DNA from: Halanaerobium sp. | Lineage (GTDB): Bacteria > Bacillota > Halanaerobiia > Halanaerobiales > Halanaerobiaceae | Direction of reading: 5' to 3' | Assembly (NCBI GenBank): GCA_018399955.1 | Contig: JAGYNO010000001.1 | Coordinates: 1-64,000, forward strand | Length of the DNA stretch: 64,000 nucleotides | Part shown: in pieces, positions 25,885 through 33,775 of the stretch | How positions within the stretch are numbered: position 1 is the first letter of the stretch | How the letters are laid out: each line of letters begins with the position of its first letter | Translations under genes and position numbers: made by a program | The notes under the pieces: model-generated | Told to the model about the DNA's origin: nothing | Databases searched by the model: none | Seen by the model: the letters and a program-made list of their open reading frames with translations, nothing else

Positions 25885-26734
25885 GAACTACTTTCAGCCA
25901 GGAAGTTTAAAAGAAGCACTTGAAATTAAAGCTGAATATGGCCGCGATATAACAATTGCAGCTGGAACTACAGATCTTTTTGTTGCTTATTATGAAAGAC
26001 TTCATACAATTAAAAATTGGCTTGATTTAAGTAAAATTGATGAATTGAAATATATTAAATTCAGTGAAAAAAATGTGAAAATTGGAGCAATGACCACTCA
26101 TTTAGCTCTTAAGGAATCTGAAGAACTAAAAGGAAAATTTCCTGTTCTGCAGGCAGCTGCAGCAGATGTTGGCTCTCCACAAATTCGCAGTAGAGGAACA
26201 ATAGGTGGCAATATTGCTACTTCATCTCCTTCTGGAGATCTCTTAACTCCACTGCTCAGCTATCAGGCTCGCTTTAAATTGGAAACTGCCGGAAAAAGCC
26301 GCTGGGCAGCTGCAGAAGAATTTTTTACTGGTCCTAAACAGAATATTATGGGTCCAAAAGAAATATTAACGGAGATAGAAGTTCCACTTCCAAAAAATGA
26401 TAGCTCAGGCTACTGGATTAAGATTGGTAGAAGAAAGGCCTTAGTTATCTCTACACTTAATTTTTCACTTGTTCTTGAATTTAATAAGGAGAAAATATCT
26501 AGAGCTGGACTTGCAATGGGTTCTGCTGCTCCAACTCCAGTTAGGCTCAAAAAAATTGAAGAAATGCTCGTAGGTAAAAGCCTAGATGAGCTTGATCATA
26601 GAAAGCTTGGCGAAGAAGTTAAAAAGCAAATTGCTCCGATTGATGATGTACGCGGGACAAAGGAATATAGAGAAGATGTGGCATTTGAGACGATGATCAA
26701 TGCTTTAGAAGATATAGAGAGCAGAAGGGGGTGA
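25826..26734 (+). CDS. molybdenum hydroxylase FAD-binding subunit, second set
   Basis: About 302 residues of the CoxM/XdhB family. AAGTTDLFVAYYER (about 48-61) and TIGGNIATSSPSGDLLTP (about 130-147) are the FAD loops. The start is uncertain: TTG 25817, ATG 25826 and ATG 25841 are all in frame, and GGGAGGTG lies at 25805-25812; homologues begin close to the YFQPGSLKEALE stretch. Any of these overlaps ssnA by 44-68 bases, an unusually long overlap. It partners the Fe-S and split Mo subunits that follow. Confidence 0.9.
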   Translation: MKKSPMKLESSQTISGVDFENYFQPGSLKEALEIKAEYGRDITIAAGTTDLFVAYYERLHTIKNWLDLSKIDELKYIKFSEKNVKIGAMTTHLALKESEELKGKFPVLQAAAADVGSPQIRSRGTIGGNIATSSPSGDLLTPLLSYQARFKLETAGKSRWAAAEEFFTGPKQNIMGPKEILTEIEVPLPKNDSSGYWIKIGRRKALVISTLNFSLVLEFNKEKISRAGLAMGSAAPTPVRLKKIEEMLVGKSLDELDHRKLGEEVKKQIAPIDDVRGTKEYREDVAFETMINALEDIESRRG

Positions 26735-26741
26735 GCAGCTG

Positions 26742-27230
26742 ATGCAGATTACACTTAGGGTTAATGGAGAAGAGAGAACACTTGATGTTACACCATATAC
26801 AAGACTCTTGGATTTAATTAGAGAGGATTTAGGGCTGACTGGAGTTAAAGAAGGTTGTGGCAAAGGAGAATGTGGTGCCTGTACGGTAATTATGAATGGA
26901 GAACTAACGGCTTCCTGTCTTGTTCCGGCACCACAGGCAGATGGAGCGGAAATTTTAACAATAGAAGGTCTGGCAGCTGATGGAAAACTAGATCCGATTC
27001 AGGAATCATTTATTGAAGCAGGAGCAGTACAGTGTGGATTTTGTATACCTGGTATGGTTTTAGCAGGTAAAAGGCTGCTTGATGAAAATCCTAATCCAAA
27101 TGAAGAAGATGTTCGCTATGGTCTCTCTGGGAATATCTGCCGCTGCACAGGATATGCAAAGATTATCGATGCGGTTATGATGGCCGCTGATAAACTTAAG
27201 GTAGAAGGAAGTGTAAATAATGGCGAATAA
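26742..27230 (+). CDS. molybdenum hydroxylase 2Fe-2S subunit, second set
   Basis: A 162-residue protein with two [2Fe-2S] domains: CGKGECGACTVIM and CLVP in the first, CGFCIPGMVLAG and CRCTGYAKI in the second. Starts 7 bases after the FAD subunit. It overlaps the next gene by 11 bases. Size and order (FAD, Fe-S, large Mo, medium Mo) match the four-subunit nicotinate-dehydrogenase-type enzymes. Confidence 0.94.
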   Translation: MQITLRVNGEERTLDVTPYTRLLDLIREDLGLTGVKEGCGKGECGACTVIMNGELTASCLVPAPQADGAEILTIEGLAADGKLDPIQESFIEAGAVQCGFCIPGMVLAGKRLLDENPNPNEEDVRYGLSGNICRCTGYAKIIDAVMMAADKLKVEGSVNNGE

Positions 27231-28569
27231 TAAATATGATGTTAAAGATTATTATTGTAAGCATACAACCCGCTGCACTGTAGAGGGAGAAAAAAAGAGC
27301 AAACGTTTTGTCGGACGAAATGTACTCAAAGCAGATGCAGAAGATAAGGTTACAGGAGAAGCTGTTTACCCTAATGATATTACTTTTGAAGATACACTAT
27401 ATTTAAAAGTAAAAAGGGCTGTACATCCTCATGCTTTTTTAAAAGATATTGATATATCTGAAGCAAAAAAGGTCAAAGGTGTTGTAGACATAATTACTGC
27501 TGAAGATATACCGGAAGTAAGAAAATTCGGTTTAATTATTAGGGATCAGCCTGTATTAGTTGGTATCGGAGAAAAAATGCGCTACATGGGTGATGCACTT
27601 GCAGTTGTGGTTGCAGAAAATAAAGAGGCAGCTATTAAAGCCAGAGATTTAATAAAAGTAAAAGTAGAAAAACTTGAAATAATAACAAATCCTTTTAGAG
27701 CAATGGAGGATGATGCTCCAGATATTCACCCAGATGGCAATATTTTAATCACTCATAATTTAGATAGAGGTGATGTTGAAGCAGCTTTTGCTGAGTCTGA
27801 TATAATTGTGGAAAAGAAATATCAAACTCAATTTATTGACCAGCTGCCAATGCAGAATGAGGCAGGTACTGCTTTTTATGATGAAAAGAAGGGTATAGTA
27901 AATATTTGGGCAGCCACTCAGTGGCTTCATGACACTCAGGCTGATATAGCACAGTCCCTACGTCTTGCTAAAGGTCAGGTTAGAATTATTCAGCCAACAA
28001 TTGGTGGAGCATTTGGTAAAAAAGAAGATGTTTCTGTACACATCCATTTGGCTATTGCAGCAATTAGAACTGGTAGACCTGTAAAGTTTACTTATACAAG
28101 AGAAGAATCAATGATAACTCAATCAAAAAGGCATCCAATTACTATTTATAATAAAACTGGTGTTAGTAAAGATGGCTATTTAAAAGCCTGGGAAACTAAA
28201 TTTATCGGTGATACAGGAGCTTATGCATCAAGTGGTCCTGCGGTTGTGCACAAAGGAATGTACCATGCAACTGGTCCATATGATGTAGCAAATATACGTG
28301 GTATATCTCATGCAGTTTATACAAATAATACCTATTGTGGGGCTATGCGCGGATTTGGAACTACTCAGGGGGCCTTTGCTTATGAATCACAGATGGATAT
28401 TTTAGCTGAGAAATTAGAGATGGACCCTGCTCAATTTAGACTGCAGAATGTTTATCATATTGGGTCATCTACTCCTAATGGTCAGCAGCTCAACCACAGT
28501 GTAAATGCAGAAGAAACTATAAAGAGAGTTATGGAACTGAGCGGCTGGAAAGGAGGTCAGAAAGAATGA
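27220..28569 (+). CDS. molybdenum hydroxylase, Mo-binding large subunit (N-terminal half)
   Basis: A 449-residue protein covering the first two thirds of an XdhA-type subunit: GRNVLKADAEDKVTGEAVYP near residue 33, PTIGGAFGKKEDVSVHIHLA (about 262-281) and CGAMRGFGTTQGAFAYE (about 378). It ends at TGA where the family sequence continues into the next gene, which overlaps it by 4 bases (ATGA). An extra 30 residues with two Cys (YYCKHTTRC) precede the usual N-terminus. About 50 kDa, which matches NdhL of nicotinate dehydrogenase. The substrate, purine or nicotinate-like, cannot be told from the sequence. Confidence 0.88.
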   Translation: MANNKYDVKDYYCKHTTRCTVEGEKKSKRFVGRNVLKADAEDKVTGEAVYPNDITFEDTLYLKVKRAVHPHAFLKDIDISEAKKVKGVVDIITAEDIPEVRKFGLIIRDQPVLVGIGEKMRYMGDALAVVVAENKEAAIKARDLIKVKVEKLEIITNPFRAMEDDAPDIHPDGNILITHNLDRGDVEAAFAESDIIVEKKYQTQFIDQLPMQNEAGTAFYDEKKGIVNIWAATQWLHDTQADIAQSLRLAKGQVRIIQPTIGGAFGKKEDVSVHIHLAIAAIRTGRPVKFTYTREESMITQSKRHPITIYNKTGVSKDGYLKAWETKFIGDTGAYASSGPAVVHKGMYHATGPYDVANIRGISHAVYTNNTYCGAMRGFGTTQGAFAYESQMDILAEKLEMDPAQFRLQNVYHIGSSTPNGQQLNHSVNAEETIKRVMELSGWKGGQKE

Positions 28570-29564
28570 AGAAATATGGAAGAGGTTTAGCAACAATTAT
28601 GTTTGGCTTTGGTTATGGAGAGGGTTTTCCAGACCATTCTATAGCTTCTATTGAAATCAAAGAGGATGAACGTATTGTAATTAGAACCGCAGCAGCTGAT
28701 GTTGGCCAGGGAGTGATTACTACTGTTATTCAAATAGCAGCAGAAATATTAAGAATAAAACCTGATTACTTTGAGGTTATTCAGGGTGATACACATACAA
28801 CTAAAAACTCAGGCTCTACATCTGCGACCAGGCAGACATATTTTACAGGAAATGCTGTGAAAAAAGCAGCTGAAAATCTTCTGGCAAATATCTATCATTA
28901 TGGTAGTCTTGAATTTCGCAGCAATCACCCTGAGATAAATGTTGAAGATGGAAAGATTTATATGTACGATGACCCTGATAATTATATAACTTACTGGGAT
29001 CTTGCTAGAACTTTAGATCAAAATGGTAAAAAACTTGAAGCAGAGGGGTCATTTTTCCCTGTAACTTATAAGCCTGATCAAGAAGGACAGGCTGATAAGG
29101 TCTATGTAGCATATACCTTTTTATCTCAGGTTATTGAAGTAGAAGTTGATACCGATACTGGAATGATAGATTTGTTAAATGTATATACGGCAATTGATCT
29201 TGGTAAGGCTATTAATCCTAAGAATGTAGAAGGTCAAATAGAGGGTGGAACAGTACAAGGGCTTGGAATGGGAATGATGGAAGAACAGGTGATTCAAGAT
29301 GGTATAACTTTAAATCCAGATATGTCTGATTATCTTGTACCAACCAGTGTTGATATTCCAAAATTTAAACATTATCTGGTTGAAGATGAAGATTCTGAAG
29401 GTCCATTTGGAGCTAAGGGAGTTGGAGAACCAACATTGATCGCGGCAGCACCTGCACTGGCAAATGCTGTTTACGATGCTGTAGGTATTCGTTTTTTTGA
29501 ACTTCCTTTAAGTCCTTCTCGAGTCAAAAAAGCTTTGCAGGAAAAAGCTGCAGAAGATGAATAA
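28566..29564 (+). CDS. molybdenum hydroxylase, Mo-binding medium subunit (C-terminal half)
   Basis: A 332-residue protein completing the Mo-binding subunit: TAAADVGQGVITTVIQIAAE, NSGSTSATRQTYFTGNAV and GPFGAKGVGEPTLIAAAPA, the last holding the catalytic Glu. The ATG has its own ribosome site, AAGGAGGTC, encoded inside the previous gene, and overlaps that gene's stop. The break falls between the two Mo-cofactor domains, as in NdhL/NdhM. That and the clean start argue for a true split gene and not a sequencing error. About 37 kDa. Confidence 0.88.
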   Translation: MKKYGRGLATIMFGFGYGEGFPDHSIASIEIKEDERIVIRTAAADVGQGVITTVIQIAAEILRIKPDYFEVIQGDTHTTKNSGSTSATRQTYFTGNAVKKAAENLLANIYHYGSLEFRSNHPEINVEDGKIYMYDDPDNYITYWDLARTLDQNGKKLEAEGSFFPVTYKPDQEGQADKVYVAYTFLSQVIEVEVDTDTGMIDLLNVYTAIDLGKAINPKNVEGQIEGGTVQGLGMGMMEEQVIQDGITLNPDMSDYLVPTSVDIPKFKHYLVEDEDSEGPFGAKGVGEPTLIAAAPALANAVYDAVGIRFFELPLSPSRVKKALQEKAAEDE

Positions 29565-30201
29565 TTTCTTTTTAACAGGCAAAAAAAGAGTAGGAAAAAC
29601 GACTATTTTAAAATCTGTTTTTAGAACAGCTAATATAGTGCCTGGTGGCTATACAACTTTTAAATTGCTTGATTTTAAAAGTGGTAGACCCCTCCTTTTT
29701 CAGCTTAAAAAAGCTAAATTTTTGCTCGAAGATGAAAAATTAGTAAAGGAAGTTAAGCTGCCTGAGAGCATGAAAAGAGCAGATCTTTCTGCTGACTGCA
29801 GAGGTTTATTTAAAAAATTTTATAGCTCTAATTTTAGAAAAACAAAATCACTGCAGCTTAATAAACATTGTATTTTTGCTGAAAGACTAAATGCTGAAGA
29901 AAAATTTAATGTATATCCAGAGGTATTCGATAATTGTGGGGTGAAACTTTTAAACAGCAGCAAGAATATTATATTAATTGATGAGCTGGGGCGTTTTGAA
30001 TTAGATGCAGAGAAATTTAAAGAAAAAATATTTGCTCTTTTGGAATCAGATATTTTACTGATAGGTGTTATTAAGGCAGAATCTAATAAATTTCTTGATA
30101 AAATTAGAGCAGGAGAAGACATAGAAGTTTTTGAAACTACTAAAAATAATAGAAATAAAATTTATGATTCTCTGCTTGATATAGTAAAAAATAATGTTTA
30201 A
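29557..30201 (+). CDS. P-loop nucleoside triphosphatase (THEP1-like)
   Basis: A 214-residue protein overlapping the end of the Mo subunit gene by 8 bases. Walker A is GKKRVGKTTIL (about residues 7-17) and Walker B is IILIDELGRFEL (about 144-155), the arrangement of the archaeal/bacterial THEP1 nucleotide triphosphatases. Here it is coupled to a molybdenum hydroxylase and could serve cofactor insertion or maturation. That role is inference; no substrate is known. Confidence 0.7.
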   Translation: MNNFFLTGKKRVGKTTILKSVFRTANIVPGGYTTFKLLDFKSGRPLLFQLKKAKFLLEDEKLVKEVKLPESMKRADLSADCRGLFKKFYSSNFRKTKSLQLNKHCIFAERLNAEEKFNVYPEVFDNCGVKLLNSSKNIILIDELGRFELDAEKFKEKIFALLESDILLIGVIKAESNKFLDKIRAGEDIEVFETTKNNRNKIYDSLLDIVKNNV

Positions 30202-30398
30202 AAATAATTTTTAAATCTATTTTTCATTAGTTACCCTAGGCAGCAATCATTTAATATATAAACTTGATTTTCTATTTATCTAAAACAGCCTAGAAAACTC
30301 CATCCAAGCTGCTGAATTGGGTGGATAGGTTCATACAATAACCCCAATTAGAATATGATAGTTAATATAAAATTTAAGTAAATAGAAGGAGTGTTAAT
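30202..30398. other. intergenic region before the PreA-like gene
   Basis: A gap of 197 bases with TCCATCCA (30299-30306) and TGGGTGGA (30318-30325) able to form an 8-bp hairpin with one G-T pair. No T-run and no known riboswitch core. GAAGGAGTG is the ribosome site of 30399. Confidence 0.35.
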
Positions 30399-31490
30399 AT
30401 GGCTGATATAAGTGTTAAGCTATTTGATTTTACTTTAAAAAACCCTGTTATGCCTGCTGCTGGCCCACCAATTAAAGATGCAGCTGCCGCATTTGCTGCT
30501 AAAGAAGGCGGAACAGCTGCTGTTGTTACAAAGACAATTTCTACAGAAGCTGCCGAAGTGCCCAGACCAAATATGGCACAGCTGAGAGGTGGCTTTATGA
30601 ATACAGAATTATGGTCAGAAATGGGACCAGAAAGATGGCTTGAACAGGAATATCCTGAAATTAAAAAAACTGGACTGCCGATTATTGTTGGCTTAGGTTA
30701 TAGTGCAGAACAAATAAGTAAGTTAGCAAAAGAAGTAGAACCATTTGCAGATGCATTAGAATTATCTACTCATTATCTAGGGAGTGATCCTTCACCAGTA
30801 ATTGAGAGTGTAAAGGCTGCAAAAAAAGCAGTAGATCTTCCAGTAATGGTTAAGCTGAGCCCCCAAGTAGATATTGCAAAGTTTGCAAAAGCTGCCGAAA
30901 AAGCTGGTGCAGATGGACTTGTACTTATCAATTCTTTTGGGCCAACCTTAGATTTTAACATAGAAACAGGAAAACCCCTGATGGGAAGTAAAGATGGTTA
31001 TGGCTGGCTCTCTGGTGAGGCTATTTTTCCACTTGCTTTAAGAGCTGTTTATGAAGCAGTAGAAGCAGTTGATATTCCAGTCTTAGCAGTTGGTGGGATT
31101 TCAACTGGAGAAGATGCTGTAAAAATGATAATGGCAGGTGCAGAGGCTGTTCAGGTCTGTACTGCTGCAATTTTAAAAGGTCCAGGTATTTATGCAGAGA
31201 TAGCTGATGAAATTGAAGCATATCTTGATAAACATGGATATGATAATCTGGATCAAATTAGAGGAATGGCACAAAGAAATGCTCCTAAGAAAGCAAATTA
31301 TGAGACTGTTGTACCTGATATAATAAGAGAAAATTGTACCGGCTGCAGATTGTGTATTATAAGCTGTGTTTATGATGCTAATTATCTTGATCAAGATAAT
31401 AAAATTGTTATTGACAGCGAAAAATGTGCTGGTTGTGGTCTTTGTATAACCCGCTGTAATTTTGATGCATTATCTTTAAGTGGAATCTAA
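30399..31490 (+). CDS. PreA-like dihydropyrimidine/dihydroorotate dehydrogenase family flavoprotein
   Basis: A 363-residue protein. Residues 1-300 form an FMN-binding TIM barrel of the dihydroorotate/dihydropyrimidine dehydrogenase family (NPVMPAAGPPIKD at the start, PVMVKLSPQVDI, DGLVLINSFGPT, PVLAVGGISTGEDAVKMIMAGA). The C-terminus has two [4Fe-4S] motifs: CTGCRLCIISC and CAGCGLCITRC. PreA normally works with a NADH-oxidising PreT, absent here. It may reduce or oxidise a pyrimidine or a hydantoin-like purine breakdown product. AAGGAGTG precedes the ATG. It stands alone between two small gaps. Confidence 0.82.
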   Translation: MADISVKLFDFTLKNPVMPAAGPPIKDAAAAFAAKEGGTAAVVTKTISTEAAEVPRPNMAQLRGGFMNTELWSEMGPERWLEQEYPEIKKTGLPIIVGLGYSAEQISKLAKEVEPFADALELSTHYLGSDPSPVIESVKAAKKAVDLPVMVKLSPQVDIAKFAKAAEKAGADGLVLINSFGPTLDFNIETGKPLMGSKDGYGWLSGEAIFPLALRAVYEAVEAVDIPVLAVGGISTGEDAVKMIMAGAEAVQVCTAAILKGPGIYAEIADEIEAYLDKHGYDNLDQIRGMAQRNAPKKANYETVVPDIIRENCTGCRLCIISCVYDANYLDQDNKIVIDSEKCAGCGLCITRCNFDALSLSGI

Positions 31491-31568
31491 ATTATCAGAA
31501 GGACCCAAAATTGGATTCCAAATATAATAATGTTTATTTTTGAAGTTGGTTTAGAAAGGGGGATTTTC

Positions 31569-33320
31569 ATGAAACAGCGTCGATTATTAAAACAGGCAAG
31601 AGGGCTGGAAAAAGCTGAAAAAGTATTTAAAAATGCTCTTGTTCTGGATGTTTTTAATGAGAAATTAGAACTGACCGATGTGGCTGTTGCAGAAGGTATT
31701 ATAATTGGGACTGGTGATTATCAAGGCGAAGAAGAAATTGATATGAGTGGTCAGATTATAATTCCCGGTTTAATAGATGCTCATCTTCATTTAGAATCAT
31801 CAATGACTAATGTTGATGAATTTGCCCGGGAGATTATCCCAAGAGGAACTACAACAATTGTGGCTGATCCCCATGAAATTGCAAATGTAGCAGGATTAAC
31901 GGGAATTAAGTATTTATTAAGTGCTGGTAAAGCACAGCCCTGGAATTTCAATTTGATGCTTCCTTCTTGTGTTCCTGCAAGCTCTTTTGAGAATTCGGGA
32001 GCAGAATTATCTGCTGTGGATCTGAAACCCCTTATTGGCCAAGAGGGAATTTTTGGCCTGGGTGAGGTAATGGACTATCCTTCAGTCATAGATGGTGATA
32101 AAGATATCTGGGATAAAATTGAAATGGCTTCTGAACTATTTAAAGATGGTCATGCTCCAGAACTTTCTGGTCTTGATTTAAATGCTTACCTTCTGGCAGA
32201 TATTGCTGCTGATCATGAAGCTACAACGGCAGAAGAGGCTTTAGAAAAAGCAGCTAAAGGAATGTATATTATGATCAGAGAAGGGTCAGTAACTAGAGAT
32301 CTTGTAAGTCTGCTGCCTGCTGTCAACAGCAGTAATTGTTCACGCTTCATGTTTGCTACTGATGATAGACATCCAGAAGATTTACTTGCTGAAGGACAGA
32401 TAGATTTTGCTGTTCGTAAGGCTATTCAATATGGGTTGTCTCCAATAAGGGCTGTCAGAATGGCAACTATTAACCCAGCTCTTGCACTTGGAATGAAAAA
32501 ACTGGGAGCAATTGCACCCGGTTTTAAAGCAGATATTCTTGTGCTTGATAATTTGAGGGAGTTTAATATCAAAAGAGTCTATAAGGATGGGAAACTTGTA
32601 GCTGAAAATGGTACACTGTTAAAAGCAGTAGATGATAAGATTTCCCTTGAAAGAGAAGAAATTATTGATCCAGAAATTAAAGAAAAAATATTTAATTCTG
32701 TAAAAATAGGTGATATTTCTAAAGAAAATTTTGTGCTGCCTGCTGCTAACAAATATAGAGTTATAGAGCTGCTTAGAGATAAAGTTGTTACTGAAAGCTC
32801 TGTTTATTCTACAGAAAGAGAGTACAAAGGTGAACCTCCAGCTATAGAGCTAATTGGCCATAATCTTGTAAAACTGGCGGTAGTGGAAAGACATAAGGGT
32901 ACAGGTGATGTGGGAATTGGTCTGCTGAGAAATTTTGGGCTTCGCAGAGGAGCAATTGCTACTTCCATTGGCCATGATGCCCATAATATTATAATTGCTG
33001 GTTTAAATTCCGAAGATATGTATCTTGCTGCAAAAGAAATAGAAAAAATGCAGGGAGGCCTGGTAATTGTCCTTGATGGAGTAGTTGAAGGGAAACTTGC
33101 TTTACCAGTAGCTGGACTTATGGCTGTTAAGCCATTAAAGGAAGTTGCAGACAAATTGAAAAATATTAGAGAAACGGCTAATTCACTTGGAGTAAATAAA
33201 GACGGACCTTTTATGACCCTTTCATTTATGGCTTTAACAGTTATTCCAGAGTTAAAATTAACTGATAAAGGATTGTTTGATGTGAAGAGTTTCAAAAAAA
33301 CAGATCTTGTAATTGAATGA
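31569..33320 (+). CDS. ade: adenine deaminase
   Basis: A 583-residue protein. ATG 31569 follows AAAGGGGG; an ATG at 31530 has no good site. The amidohydrolase metal motif is IDAHLHLESSMTNVDEF (about 71-87), then ADPHEIANVAGLTGIKY, FATDDRHPEDLLAEG and the C-terminal adenine deaminase domain with GLNSEDMYLAAKEIEKM. The enzyme converts adenine to hypoxanthine and ammonia, feeding purines into the hydroxylase pathway and supplying nitrogen. It precedes the guanine-riboswitch-controlled permease. Confidence 0.93.
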   Translation: MKQRRLLKQARGLEKAEKVFKNALVLDVFNEKLELTDVAVAEGIIIGTGDYQGEEEIDMSGQIIIPGLIDAHLHLESSMTNVDEFAREIIPRGTTTIVADPHEIANVAGLTGIKYLLSAGKAQPWNFNLMLPSCVPASSFENSGAELSAVDLKPLIGQEGIFGLGEVMDYPSVIDGDKDIWDKIEMASELFKDGHAPELSGLDLNAYLLADIAADHEATTAEEALEKAAKGMYIMIREGSVTRDLVSLLPAVNSSNCSRFMFATDDRHPEDLLAEGQIDFAVRKAIQYGLSPIRAVRMATINPALALGMKKLGAIAPGFKADILVLDNLREFNIKRVYKDGKLVAENGTLLKAVDDKISLEREEIIDPEIKEKIFNSVKIGDISKENFVLPAANKYRVIELLRDKVVTESSVYSTEREYKGEPPAIELIGHNLVKLAVVERHKGTGDVGIGLLRNFGLRRGAIATSIGHDAHNIIIAGLNSEDMYLAAKEIEKMQGGLVIVLDGVVEGKLALPVAGLMAVKPLKEVADKLKNIRETANSLGVNKDGPFMTLSFMALTVIPELKLTDKGLFDVKSFKKTDLVIE

Positions 33321-33367
33321 CTGTGACTAAAAAATATTTGTATACAGTCTTTAAAATCCGCAATTAA

Positions 33368-33396
33368 TTGACAAGTGATTAGACTTTAATTATAAT
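33368..33396 (+). promoter_or_regulatory. consensus promoter of the purine permease transcript
   Basis: TTGACA (33368-33373) and TATAAT (33391-33396), both perfect, are 17 bases apart. This would start a leader of about 370 bases that contains the guanine-class riboswitch and its terminator. Confidence 0.8.
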
Positions 33397-33477
33397 TAAT
33401 AATGAAAAAGACATTTGAGAAAGTTTTAATTATCTAAAAAATTTTACAAAATATGAAAAAATATAAATAAGATAAAT

Positions 33478-33546
33478 CCTTATATAATTGTGGAAATATG
33501 GTTCACAAGTTTCTATTGATTAGCCGATAACTATTCAACTATAAGG
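33478..33546 (+). promoter_or_regulatory. purine riboswitch, guanine class
   Basis: P1 is CCTTATA (33478-33484) with TATAAGG (33540-33546). P2 is TTGTGGA with TTCACAA around the loop AATATGG; J2/3 begins GTTTCTAT; P3 is TGATTAG with CTATTCA around loop CCGATAA, one mismatch. These match the conserved purine aptamer in every part. In the last junction the sequence is AACTATA, so the specificity base is C, which reads guanine or hypoxanthine and not adenine. It controls the permease at 33776. Confidence 0.88.
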
Positions 33547-33628
33547 GGACACCATTTAGACTGTAGATTTAATTAAAGGTTTGGATGAAGTGGAAATATT
33601 ATATATTTCTATTCAGTTAGGGCAAAAG

Positions 33629-33680
33629 TCTGGGCTGATAGTTTCCTTTTAGTTGGGAATTATCTGCTCAGATTTTTTTC
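33629..33680 (+). terminator. riboswitch expression-platform terminator
   Basis: Bases 33629-33646 pair with 33655-33672 in an 18-bp stem with one mismatch and several G-T pairs, followed by TTTTTTTC. It lies about 80 bases after the aptamer and before the permease gene, as expected for a transcription-off switch. Confidence 0.75.
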
Positions 33681-33775
33681 TTTGACTATTAAAATACATC
33701 GAAAGGAGGTGTATAAGTAAGGAAATAAATTGGTTGAACTTATCTTACTTTTTTAAAAAACAAGGAGGTTAATTA

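Noticed and set aside
28560-28575. Apparent frameshift in the Mo-binding subunit
   Set aside because: As a simple sequencing error it is unlikely: the second gene has its own ribosome site and ATGA overlap, and the break lies between domains as in NdhL/NdhM enzymes. Treated as a real split, with a read check suggested.
32804-33295. Open frame of 163 codons on the minus strand
   Set aside because: It is antisense to the C-terminal domain of adenine deaminase, low in complexity (Ser/Ile/Pro-rich) and matches no family.
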